Source: Verrucomicrobiales bacterium
GTDB lineage: Bacteria > Verrucomicrobiota > Verrucomicrobiia > Limisphaerales > JAQGOY01
DNA: 35,890 nt
Assembly: GCA_028293375.1 (NCBI GenBank)
Contig: JAQGOY010000251.1
Location: 1-35,890 of the forward strand
Reading direction: 5' to 3'
Of this stretch, positions 9,565 through 16,868 are shown in pieces (positions within the stretch are counted from its first letter, which is position 1; each line of letters begins with the position of its first letter). Below the pieces are notes generated by a model. That model ran no database searches. It was given only the letters and a program-made list of their open reading frames with translations, and was not told the DNA's origin. Position numbers and translations under genes: made by a program.

Positions 9565-11022
9565 ATGCGCACTTATCAGAATTTTATCGGCGGGGAATGG
9601 GTCCCTGCGACTTCCGGAAAAAAGTATCAAAATACGAATCCAGCGGATACCCGCGAGATCGTTGCCGAGTACGCCAGTGGAGCCCAGGAGGATGCCAAAC
9701 GGGCGATTGAAGCGGCAAGCAAAGCATTTGCCCAATGGAAAGCGGCAACTCCGGTGGCCCGCGGCCGAGTGCTGAGCAAAGCTTCGCAAATTCTTGAAAG
9801 CCGCAAGGCAGAGCTGGCCGAGTTGTTGACTCGTGAAGAAGGGAAAACACTCGCGGAAAGCACGGGTGAGGTGCAACGCGCAGTCGACATTTTTCGTTTC
9901 TTCGGCGGCATCAGTTACGTAATGGGTGGACAAACCATCCCGCACGAGCTGCCCGGAAACCTGCTTTATACCGTGCGCCAGCCGCTGGGCGTGGTGGGAA
10001 TGATCACCCCCTGGAATTTCCCGATAGCCATCCCGGCGTGGAAAGTGGCGCCAGCGCTTCTCGCCGGAAACAGCATTGTGCTAAAGCCAGCTTCCCAGGC
10101 TCCGTCGATGAGCTTCGAACTCGCACGTGCACTGCAAGAAGCGGGCTTGCCGAAAGGTGTGTTGAATGTCCTGACGGGCGATGGCCGTTCTACAGGCGGA
10201 GAACTTGCGTCCAACCCCGGAGTGGTGGCGATGTCGTTCACTGGTTCACTTTCCGTAGGTCAACAAATTTACATGCAATTGGCCCCGCGAATGGCGCGGG
10301 CACAGATGGAAATGGGCGGCAAGAACCCGACCATCGTGCTCGGAGATGCCGACCTTGACCTCGCCGTGACACTGGTGATCAAGGCCGGGTTCGGGCTTAC
10401 CGGGCAGGCCTGCACGGCCACGAGCCGGGTGATTGTGGAGAAATCCGTGGCGGAACTCTTCACACAGAAATTAGTGGAAAAAACCCGAGCTTTAAAAGTA
10501 GGCAACGGCCTCACTGCCGGGATCGACATGGGACCTGCGGTTAACAAACAGGAATTCGAGGGCAATTTTCAACATATTGAACAGGCTGTGGCAGAAGGCG
10601 CAAAAATTGCGGCTGGTGGCAAGCGTCTGGAAGATGGCGATATGAAACACGGCTTTTTTATGGAGCCGACGGTTCTAACTGGTGTCACTCCACAAATGAA
10701 AATTGCCCAGGAGGAAGTTTTCGGCCCAGTAGTCGCGGTGCTGGTCGTGGAGAATTTCGAAGAAGCCATGACCCTGGCCAACAGTCTTGATGTGGGCCTT
10801 TCCGCTTCCATCGTGACTCGCGATATCAAGAAAGCGATGCAGTATACCGATCGAATTGAAGCCGGGGTCGTCAAGGTTAACCAGATTTCAACAGGGCTGG
10901 CACTACAGGCTCCATTTGGCGGAGTCAAAAAGTCGAGCAGCGACACCTTCAAGGAGCAAGGTGCTTCTGCCGTCGACTTCTATAGCAAGATCAAAACTGT
11001 CTACCTGGACTACTCCGCATAA
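9565..11022 (+). CDS. Aldehyde dehydrogenase, probable 2,5-dioxopentanoate (2-oxoglutarate semialdehyde) dehydrogenase
   Basis: NAD(P)+-dependent aldehyde dehydrogenase of about 485 residues. The frame opens at a GTG (9547), but the ATG at 9565 gives MRTYQNFIGGEWV, the normal family start. Visible motifs include the cofactor-binding TPWNFPIAIPAWKVAPAL, FTGS, the general base Glu249 in EMGGKNP and the nucleophile Cys283 in GQACTATSR. The last step of the Weimberg pathway is oxidation of 2-oxoglutarate semialdehyde to 2-oxoglutarate. The FAH-family dehydratase that would make this substrate begins 11 bases downstream, so the pair is almost certainly an operon. Succinate-semialdehyde or other aldehyde activity would be the alternative on sequence alone. 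Confidence 0.88.
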   Translation: MRTYQNFIGGEWVPATSGKKYQNTNPADTREIVAEYASGAQEDAKRAIEAASKAFAQWKAATPVARGRVLSKASQILESRKAELAELLTREEGKTLAESTGEVQRAVDIFRFFGGISYVMGGQTIPHELPGNLLYTVRQPLGVVGMITPWNFPIAIPAWKVAPALLAGNSIVLKPASQAPSMSFELARALQEAGLPKGVLNVLTGDGRSTGGELASNPGVVAMSFTGSLSVGQQIYMQLAPRMARAQMEMGGKNPTIVLGDADLDLAVTLVIKAGFGLTGQACTATSRVIVEKSVAELFTQKLVEKTRALKVGNGLTAGIDMGPAVNKQEFEGNFQHIEQAVAEGAKIAAGGKRLEDGDMKHGFFMEPTVLTGVTPQMKIAQEEVFGPVVAVLVVENFEEAMTLANSLDVGLSASIVTRDIKKAMQYTDRIEAGVVKVNQISTGLALQAPFGGVKKSSSDTFKEQGASAVDFYSKIKTVYLDYSA

Positions 11023-11033
11023 TATTACGATTT

Positions 11034-11894
11034 ATGTTTAAACTTGTTCGTTTTACCAACCCCAAAGGAAAAGTCGCCGTTGGGTTGGTCGTCTCGGAAA
11101 CCGAGATGATTGATCTTACGGACGCGGGGATCACAAGGATGACTTCCATATTGGAATCGGAAGATCCAGTGGCGCGGCTGCGAAATGTGGTTACGGATGG
11201 AGTTGACCGGATCAAAATCGAATCCGTTCATCTGCTGCCTCCAGTCGAAGACCAGGAAGTCTGGGCGGCGGGCGTTACCTACCTGAGAAGTAAAAAAGCA
11301 CGAATGGAGGAGTCTGACTTCTCCGCGTCCGCCTACGACAAAGTCTATGACGCGCCACGGCCGGAGATTTTTTTTAAATCGGTTCCAAGCCGGGTGGTCG
11401 GAACAGGTGACAAAGTCGGCATTCGCATGGACGCCAAATGGAACGTCCCGGAACCCGAGCTGGCGCTGGTCTTCAATTCGCGACGGGACCTGGTGGGCTA
11501 CACAATTTGCAACGACATGAGTTCCAGAGATATCGAGGGTGAAAATCTGCTCTATCTTCCCCAGGCCAAGGTCTATGATCGGTCCTGCGCTATCGGACCA
11601 TGGATCGTGATTGGCGCACAGGAAGAAGAGGCCCGAAAGTGGGAGATCAACATCAGCATTAGTCGCAACGGCAGGGAAGTATTTACAGGTTCAACATCCG
11701 TCGGCCAAATCAAGCGATCCTTCGATGAACTCGGCGGGTATTTATTCAGAAGCCAGACTTTTCTGTGCGGCGCCATCCTCTCCACCGGGACTGGGATAGT
11801 TCCGGGAGACGATTTTACGCTGGCTGAGAACGACCGAATTAAAATTACGATTGGAGGCATAGGAACTTTGGAGAACACCGTGATAGTGGTCTAG
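11034..11894 (+). CDS. FAH-family 2-keto-3-deoxypentonate dehydratase
   Basis: Fumarylacetoacetate-hydrolase fold enzyme of 286 residues, a length typical of 2-keto-3-deoxy-D-arabinonate/xylonate dehydratases. These convert the keto-deoxy acid to 2,5-dioxopentanoate. The metal site is visible: Glu140 and Glu142 in PEPELALV, and an acidic residue 21 positions after Glu140 (Asp161 in ICNDMSSRD), the spacing I recall for the Sulfolobus KdaD ligands. The stretch from GVTYLRSKKARMEES to RPEIFFKS is also family-like. It follows the aldehyde dehydrogenase by 11 bases and is followed by an intrinsic terminator, so it ends that operon. Fumarylacetoacetate or acylpyruvate hydrolase activity is less likely given the dehydratase and transporter opposite. 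Confidence 0.87.
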   Translation: MFKLVRFTNPKGKVAVGLVVSETEMIDLTDAGITRMTSILESEDPVARLRNVVTDGVDRIKIESVHLLPPVEDQEVWAAGVTYLRSKKARMEESDFSASAYDKVYDAPRPEIFFKSVPSRVVGTGDKVGIRMDAKWNVPEPELALVFNSRRDLVGYTICNDMSSRDIEGENLLYLPQAKVYDRSCAIGPWIVIGAQEEEARKWEINISISRNGREVFTGSTSVGQIKRSFDELGGYLFRSQTFLCGAILSTGTGIVPGDDFTLAENDRIKITIGGIGTLENTVIVV

Positions 11895-11924
11895 AGGCTG
11901 AGGGAAATATCGGATCAAGTTTAC

Positions 11925-11956
11925 GGCACTCTTGCCCATGGCGGGGGTGCCTTTTT
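11925..11956 (+). terminator. Intrinsic terminator after the pentonate operon
   Basis: The stem GGCACTC pairs with GGGTGCC (one T-G pair) around a 13-base loop and is followed directly by five T's. It lies 30 bases after the FAH-family gene stop and just before the first BON lipoprotein, so it separates the two transcription units. Confidence 0.7.
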
Positions 11957-11980
11957 GTTCGCAAGATTAGGTGAGACGTT

Positions 11981-12727
11981 ATGATCACTAAATCTTTTTA
12001 CCTTTCATTCGTGGCACTTATCACCATCGGTCTTTGTGGTTGCTCCAGCACAGCAACCAGCAGAAGCGCGGGACAGTTCCTCGACGATAAAGCAATAGCG
12101 GCGAATGTTAAGACGCGGATGCTGTTGGATTCTTCCCTGGAAAGCGGCTCTTCCATCAAAGTCATCAGTTTTCTGGATCACATTCTCCTCTCCGGCTTTG
12201 CAAACAGCGAAAGGCAGAAGGAACTGGCGAGTGAAATCGCAAGAAATGTAAAGGGCGTGGGATGGGTAAAAAACGACATCATTGTGAAAGACTCTTTGCC
12301 AGGATTTCGCGCTGGTACTCCGCAGATAAGCGAAGCCGCCGGCTCACAAAATCCCCCTGCCCAGAATGAACTACTGGCAAGCAACCAAAAAACACCCGGG
12401 ACAAACATTGTTTCGGGATCAATTCCAGCCCGGAAAACTGCCGTTCGATCCCGGGAAACTTTGGCTAACCCCGCAATGTCCACGGAAGACATAGTAAAAG
12501 CGGAAACCGGCAATGAAATAACAGCGCTGAATAATTATTTAGCCAGACAGTTGAGAAGCGAGTTCAAGGGAGATCCGACAATGAGCAGCGCTGTGAAAAA
12601 TCTGCATGTGGGAGTCGAGAATGGCAAAGTAGTGATTACAGGCGTGGCCGGATCAGTTGCTGAAAAAGCCGCCATTACCGATCGTGTTCGCGACCTGATG
12701 TTTGAAAACAAGATCACCATTAAATAA
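11981..12727 (+). CDS. Lipoprotein with two BON domains
   Basis: Predicted lipoprotein of the envelope. The N-terminus MITKSFYLSFVALITIGLCG followed by Cys21 is a lipobox. Two BON modules are visible, one at about residues 33-104 (from DDKAIAANVKTRML to GVGWVKNDIIVK) and one at the C-terminus (about 180-248, with VENGKVVITGVAGSVAEKAA). They are joined by a roughly 75-residue Ser/Ala/Pro/Asn linker. BON domains are thought to bind phospholipid and occur in OsmY and DolP, which protect the envelope under osmotic or other stress. The first BON domain closely resembles that of the next gene, so the two are paralogues. The second lacks the usual end-of-domain charged strand and may be shortened. 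Confidence 0.85.
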   Translation: MITKSFYLSFVALITIGLCGCSSTATSRSAGQFLDDKAIAANVKTRMLLDSSLESGSSIKVISFLDHILLSGFANSERQKELASEIARNVKGVGWVKNDIIVKDSLPGFRAGTPQISEAAGSQNPPAQNELLASNQKTPGTNIVSGSIPARKTAVRSRETLANPAMSTEDIVKAETGNEITALNNYLARQLRSEFKGDPTMSSAVKNLHVGVENGKVVITGVAGSVAEKAAITDRVRDLMFENKITIK

Positions 12728-13003
12728 GGTTCCGAAGCCTCGCTTCCGCGCATTATCGCCCGCCATCTGTTTCACTTTTAGTGGACTGTAGAAAGACTCG
12801 CCCACAATGAAATTCTCGAACTGGAGAAGTCACGGCATTTTGGAACAGGACTTTCAGACCTATTGTATGCCGAAACTCCTGATCGGCTTCTATCCTGTTT
12901 GCTGAACTCCTTTCCCGAAGCCTTCCCAATTGAGCCAGGTCGGTTTTAGCCGATCTTCCAAAAGATAACACAGAAAGTGTTAGCAACCCGATTGGAAATA
13001 AAT

Positions 13004-13522
13004 ATGAAAACATTGCTCAATATTGTTAAACCCCTCGTTTGCGGTGTCTTGCTCGTCAGCATGGTTGGCTGTGCCGGTAACCGCTATTCCCGCAGCACTG
13101 GAGAATACGTGGATGACAAGACTGTCACCGCAAAAATTAAAGCGGAACTCATTCGTGACCCTGAAGTCAAAGCCATGGACGTGAAAGTGCATAGCTTCAA
13201 AGACCACGTTCAGCTTACCGGATTTGTAGACACCCAAATGCAAAAAGACCGTGCGGCAGAAATTGCCAAAGGAGTTCAGGGAGTGGAATGGGTCAAGAAT
13301 GACCTGGTAGTAAAATCCGCCATACCGGCCGGTTCCAAAGTGAACGAAGCCTCGGGCGCACAACGTCTCGACTCCAACGGCCAGAACGCCGAATGGCAAC
13401 GCGCAACTCCCGGATCGACAACGACGACCCGCACCTATAAGTCGGATGGCAATGGCAGCGTCGAAACCAAAGTGAAAACCACTGACCAGCCAAGCGTTGA
13501 AGTCAAAACAGAAACAAAGTAA
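13004..13522 (+). CDS. Lipoprotein with one BON domain
   Basis: The frame opens at a GTG (12977), but the ATG at 13004 gives MKTLLNIVKPLVCGVLLVSM then Val-Gly-Cys23, a lipobox. One BON domain covers about residues 34-107 (from DDKTVTAKIKAELI to GVEWVKNDLVVK). It is nearly the same as the first BON domain of the preceding lipoprotein, indicating duplication. The remaining roughly 65 residues are low-complexity Thr/Ser/Lys/Glu (TTTTRTYKSDG, VETKVKTT) and are probably disordered in the periplasm. The 276-base gap from its paralogue holds no other gene that I can support and probably contains its own promoter. A strong terminator follows. Confidence 0.85.
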   Translation: MKTLLNIVKPLVCGVLLVSMVGCAGNRYSRSTGEYVDDKTVTAKIKAELIRDPEVKAMDVKVHSFKDHVQLTGFVDTQMQKDRAAEIAKGVQGVEWVKNDLVVKSAIPAGSKVNEASGAQRLDSNGQNAEWQRATPGSTTTTRTYKSDGNGSVETKVKTTDQPSVEVKTETK

Positions 13523-13549
13523 CCGAACCTAAAATCAGAAGAAGATTCA

Positions 13550-13577
13550 AGAGACGCCCAGGCGTCTCTTTTTCTTT
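13550..13577 (+). terminator. Intrinsic terminator after second BON lipoprotein
   Basis: AGAGACGCC pairs with GGCGTCTCT as a nine-base-pair stem with a minimal loop, followed by a T-rich run (TTTTCTTTCT). It begins 28 bases after the stop of the BON lipoprotein and precedes the alpha/beta hydrolase. Confidence 0.85.
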
Positions 13578-13596
13578 CTGTTACAACTGGGATAAA

Positions 13597-14502
13597 ATGG
13601 AGTATGAAAACAGGATGATCAAAAACCTGCTGCTGGTTTTAAGCCTGGCAAGCCTCGTCTCTACATCCGTTTTCGCTGCAGAACATCAAAAATACACGCG
13701 AACGCAGGATGTGGTTTACGGACGCAAATTTGGCACCGCGCTTACCATGGACGTTTTCAAACCCGAGAATCCAAACAAATGCGCGATTGTATTTGTGGTC
13801 AGCGGAGGTTGGTTTTCAAGCCACGATGGGATTAGCATCCCCTACATTGAACATTATTTGGATCGAGGTTATACCGTTTTTGCGGTGGTCCATGGATCCC
13901 AACCTCGCTTTATCATTCCTGAAATTGAAGAAGACCTGCATCGTTCAGTCCGTTTCATTCGTCACAACGCGGAAAAATTTGGAATTAACGGAGAAAAATT
14001 AGGTATCACCGGCGCCAGTGCAGGAGGCCATCTTTCGCTCACCATCGGAACCCAGGGCAAGCCAGGCAAACCAGAGAGTAAAGATCCGATTGATCGTGAA
14101 TCCAGCGCCGTACAGGCAGTAGCCTGTTTCTTTCCACCCACTGATTTTTTAAATTGGTCGGAAGCGGGAGAAGACGCTGTAGGGATTCAAAAGTTAGCCG
14201 CATATAAACCGGCATTTGGCCCCAGAAGCGACAATCTGGAAGAAAGAGCTAAAATGGGAAAAGAGATCTCTCCGATCTATTTTGTCCATTCGAACATGCC
14301 CCCGATACTCATCATTCACGGCACGGCGGACAGAATTGTCCCGATTCACCAGGCCGAAATCTTCGTCAAGAAATGCGAAGAATTTCATGATGAAATCAAA
14401 CTGATGGTTAAAGAAGGAAAAGACCATGGCTGGCAGGGAATGGAACCTGATTTTGAAGCCTGTGCGGATTGGTTTGATGCACATCTGCTGCCAAAAAAGT
14501 AG
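13597..14502 (+). CDS. Exported alpha/beta hydrolase (esterase-like)
   Basis: Predicted secreted serine hydrolase of the alpha/beta fold, near the BD-FAE/dienelactone-hydrolase-like esterases. The ATG at 13597 has GGGA five bases upstream; a second ATG at 13615 (MIKNLLLVLSLASLVSTSVF then AAEH) would give a tidier Sec signal peptide, and cleavage after the Ala-Ala is likely either way. The nucleophile is the Ser in GITGASAGGHLSL (about residue 147), the acid is the Asp in IIHGTADRIVPI, and the base is the His in GKDHGWQG. The oxyanion region VVSGGWFSS is of the form seen in carbohydrate esterases. The substrate is unknown; an acetyl- or feruloyl-esterase role on polysaccharide is possible but unproven. 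Confidence 0.83.
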   Translation: MEYENRMIKNLLLVLSLASLVSTSVFAAEHQKYTRTQDVVYGRKFGTALTMDVFKPENPNKCAIVFVVSGGWFSSHDGISIPYIEHYLDRGYTVFAVVHGSQPRFIIPEIEEDLHRSVRFIRHNAEKFGINGEKLGITGASAGGHLSLTIGTQGKPGKPESKDPIDRESSAVQAVACFFPPTDFLNWSEAGEDAVGIQKLAAYKPAFGPRSDNLEERAKMGKEISPIYFVHSNMPPILIIHGTADRIVPIHQAEIFVKKCEEFHDEIKLMVKEGKDHGWQGMEPDFEACADWFDAHLLPKK

Positions 14503-14549
14503 AGAACAGTGGCTTGTAAAATTAATTAATCGAATCCAGATTCCTCACC

Positions 14550-14783
14550 ATGCCGATCTACGAATTTCATTGCGAGCAGTGCAATAGAGACAGCGAAATT
14601 TTGGTCCGTTCCAGTGATTGGAAGGGAACCGAGTGCCCGGAATGCGGCTCAAAGAAACTGAGCAAGAAGTTTTCAACTTTTGCCTCCTCGATTCCTGGAA
14701 GTGCTTCGGCCTCGGAACCGTCCTGCTCTGGTGTTCCGAGTTCCTGCGGGCGATGCGGCACGGGGGTTCCGCACTCTCACTGA
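14550..14783 (+). CDS. FmdB-family zinc ribbon protein
   Basis: Small 77-residue protein with the FmdB/CxxC regulatory zinc ribbon. It begins MPIYEFHCEQCNRDSEIL, and the second knuckle is ECPECGSKKLSKKFS. Cys8, Cys11, Cys29 and Cys32 would bind one zinc. Family members are widespread, and their role is mostly unknown despite the name, which comes from a formamidase regulator. The C-terminal tail adds three more cysteines (Cys59, 66 and 69, in SSCGRCGTG) and ends His-Ser-His, which could form a second metal site; such Cys/Gly tails are seen in some family members. It converges on the kdgK-like gene with only 10 bases between stops. Confidence 0.9.
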   Translation: MPIYEFHCEQCNRDSEILVRSSDWKGTECPECGSKKLSKKFSTFASSIPGSASASEPSCSGVPSSCGRCGTGVPHSH

Positions 14784-14793
14784 CACTTTAATA

Positions 14794-15879
14794 TTACCGT
14801 TGAATGCGGGCGCTTCCTCCGCGCATCACATGCATGACCTCCTCCAGTGTCACCTGCGAGGTGTCCCCCCTCGTGGTTTGAAGCAGCGCACCATGAGCCG
14901 TTCCGAAGTCGACGATTTCCTGGGGCGTCAAACCAGCCAGGTAACCGTAAACCACGCCGCTGGAAAATCCGTCCCCTCCCCCCACCCGGTCTTCAATTTC
15001 AAGCGCTGTATATGGGCGCGCTTCATAAAAATTTCCATTTACCCAAAGAATGGCTCCCCAGTTGTTCACCAAACCGGAAGTTACTTCCCGCAAAGTGGTG
15101 CAGACAACTTTCAATCGCGGGTGAAGCGACACCACTTGCTCAACCATTTTTTTGTAGGCATCGATTGACAGATTGCGAAGGCTGTCGTCTTTCGTCTCCA
15201 CTTTTAACCCAAGCACTTTCTGAAAATCTTCCTCATTTCCGATCAGGACCTGAACCTGGGGAATGATTTCCCGAGTGACCTCAATCGCCTTTTTGCTGGA
15301 CCACAGTTTACTCCGAAAATTCAAATCATAGCTGGTCACGGCATTGTGTTCCCGCGCTTTGGTCAAGGCTTCCTTCACCAACCCGGCGGAACATTCCGAC
15401 AGGGCCGTCATTATTCCCCCGGTGTGAAACCACCGCGTCTTCCGCTTGCCAAACAAATGATTCCAATCGATTTCCCCGGGTCGCATCGCGCTGATGGCAG
15501 AATGAGCACGGTCATAGACCGTCACACTGGGCCTGACTGACGTACCAACTTCAGTAAAATTCAACCCCACCCGTCCCTCGCGACCTACCCCGTCGTAGGG
15601 TTCCACCAAAACGTTGGAAACATCCATCCCCACGGCTCGAGCGTGATTGAGAATGATCCGCCCCATTGGATTATCCGGCAGCTTCGAGATAAAACCGGTG
15701 CGCAGGCCCAGCCGGGAGCAGGCGTAACCGACGTTAAACTCGCCGCCTCCCACGTCGACCTCCAGGGTGCGGGCAAACTCCAGTCGACCATGCCCGGGTG
15801 GGGCGAGCCGGACCATGCATTCACCCAATGTCAGCAGATCGAATTCGCAATCTTGTTTTTGTAAAAAGTTAAGACTCAT
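14794..15879 (-). CDS. kdgK: PfkB-family sugar kinase, probable 2-keto-3-deoxygluconate kinase
   Basis: Ribokinase/PfkB-fold kinase of 361 residues. The N-terminus has LLTLGECMVRLAPPGHGRL and the Gly-rich substrate loop DVGGGEFNVGYACSRLG. The C-terminal PfkB signature is DRVGGGDGFSSGVVYGYLAG, in which the last Asp is the catalytic base and the GGGD loop holds the phosphates. It starts 18 bases after the KduD-like gene with a GGTGAGAG Shine-Dalgarno, so they form an operon. KduD makes 2-keto-3-deoxygluconate and KdgK phosphorylates it to KDPG, which supports the call. Family members also act on fructose, ribose or 5-dehydro-2-deoxygluconate, so the substrate rests on context. It is somewhat longer than the usual 310-340 residues. 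Confidence 0.82.
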   Translation of the reverse strand: MSLNFLQKQDCEFDLLTLGECMVRLAPPGHGRLEFARTLEVDVGGGEFNVGYACSRLGLRTGFISKLPDNPMGRIILNHARAVGMDVSNVLVEPYDGVGREGRVGLNFTEVGTSVRPSVTVYDRAHSAISAMRPGEIDWNHLFGKRKTRWFHTGGIMTALSECSAGLVKEALTKAREHNAVTSYDLNFRSKLWSSKKAIEVTREIIPQVQVLIGNEEDFQKVLGLKVETKDDSLRNLSIDAYKKMVEQVVSLHPRLKVVCTTLREVTSGLVNNWGAILWVNGNFYEARPYTALEIEDRVGGGDGFSSGVVYGYLAGLTPQEIVDFGTAHGALLQTTRGDTSQVTLEEVMHVMRGGSARIQR

Positions 15880-15897
15880 GAGACTCTCACCAAAGAA

Positions 15898-16665
15898 TCA
15901 ACGACCCATCCAGCCTCCGTCAACCAGCATGATTTGTCCGTTCATGTAATTTGAGGCGGCGCTAGCCAGGAACACCACCGGACCTTTAAAGTCTGCTGGC
16001 TCACCCCATCGTCCCGCGGGGATTCGCTCCAGGATTTGCCTGCTCCTGGTGGGATCTTTTATCAAGGCTTCAGTGTTGTCGGTGGCAATGTAACCTGGAG
16101 CGATGGCATTGACGCATATTCCCTTGCTGGCCCATTCATTGGAAAGAGCCATAGTTAATTGTCCAATTCCACCCTTGCTGGAGGCATAAGCCGGGACGGT
16201 AATACCACCCTGGAAGGTAAGCAGTGAAGCGGTGAAAATAATTTTACCTCCACCCTGTTCAATCATGCGGCGTCCTATTTCCCGGCTAATAACGAACTGA
16301 GAGTTTAAATTAACCTCCATCACGTGATCCCAATCGGCATCCGAAAATTGCACAGCCGGATTCCTTAAAATCATTCCAGCATTGTTGACCAGGATATCTA
16401 TTTTTGGATTTTGAATCAGAACCTTTTGCAGGAATCCATGAACATCCTCTCGACGGCTGAAATCGCACCGGTACGCCTTGAATTTCCTGCCTAGCGCACG
16501 AACCGAGTTCTCTATCGCGCTTCCTTTGAGTTCGAGTGAAGCGCTCACCCCGATAATGTCAGCGCCAGCCTCGGCAAGTCCTTCAGCCATGGCTTTGCCG
16601 ATACCCCGCTTACAACCTGTAACCAGAGCGACTTTCCCATCCAGTTTGAATTGATCCAGGATCAT
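15898..16665 (-). CDS. kduD: Short-chain dehydrogenase, probable KduD (2-deoxy-D-gluconate 3-dehydrogenase / 2,5-diketo-3-deoxygluconate reductase)
   Basis: NAD(P)-dependent SDR of 255 residues, matching the 253 or so of KduD. The frame continues upstream to 16707, but the ATG at 16665 gives MILDQFKLDGKVALVTG, the normal family start. Visible features are the TGxxxGxG nucleotide loop (residues 16-23), NNAG at 94-97, the catalytic Ser147, Tyr160 and Lys164 (YASSK), and the KduD-like tail APGYIATDNTEAL and DGGWMGR. KduD reduces 3-deoxy-D-glycero-2,5-hexodiulosonate to 2-keto-3-deoxygluconate in pectin/glycosaminoglycan uronate breakdown. The kinase 18 bases downstream would use that product. 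A D-xylose dehydrogenase is also an SDR and cannot be fully excluded. Confidence 0.85.
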   Translation of the reverse strand: MILDQFKLDGKVALVTGCKRGIGKAMAEGLAEAGADIIGVSASLELKGSAIENSVRALGRKFKAYRCDFSRREDVHGFLQKVLIQNPKIDILVNNAGMILRNPAVQFSDADWDHVMEVNLNSQFVISREIGRRMIEQGGGKIIFTASLLTFQGGITVPAYASSKGGIGQLTMALSNEWASKGICVNAIAPGYIATDNTEALIKDPTRSRQILERIPAGRWGEPADFKGPVVFLASAASNYMNGQIMLVDGGWMGR

Positions 16666-16743
16666 AGGTGCGAAACAGATAAATTCCGATTTAGCTCCGC
16701 TTGTCAACGACCATGAGCCAAGGAAAAGTGATTTCGACCTTCA

Positions 16744-16760
16744 TGTTCAGGATTTGAACA
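16744..16760. promoter_or_regulatory. Inverted repeat, candidate operator upstream of kduD-kdgK
   Basis: TGTTCA and TGAACA form a perfect six-base inverted repeat with a five-base centre (GGATT). It lies 79 bases before the kduD start and about 110 bases before the divergent isomerase gene. A 17-bp dyad in a divergent promoter region is typical of a dimeric sugar-responsive regulator. Which regulator binds is unknown. Confidence 0.45.
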
Positions 16761-16769
16761 TTGCGCTTT

Positions 16770-16786
16770 CCTCTCGAAGAGAGAGG
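16770..16786. promoter_or_regulatory. Second inverted repeat in the kduD/isomerase divergent region
   Basis: CCTCTC and GAGAGG are perfect complements around GAAGA. The size is the same as the neighbouring dyad and the centre lies 26 bases away from it. A TATAGT hexamer follows at 16789-16794, compatible with a -10 element reading toward the isomerase gene. It could be a second operator or an RNA hairpin; the sequence alone does not decide. Confidence 0.35.
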
Positions 16787-16868
16787 ATTATAGTGTCTCC
16801 ATTGAACCCTGGCGCCGCACGATCTGGAATCAATACTCGCATCGCCTAAAGCTTATTTGAACAAACAT

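Noticed and set aside
15898-16665. D-xylose dehydrogenase (SDR) completing the Weimberg pathway
   Set aside because: It is paired with a KDG-kinase-like gene and its length and tail fit KduD better. It lies apart from the xylonate genes.
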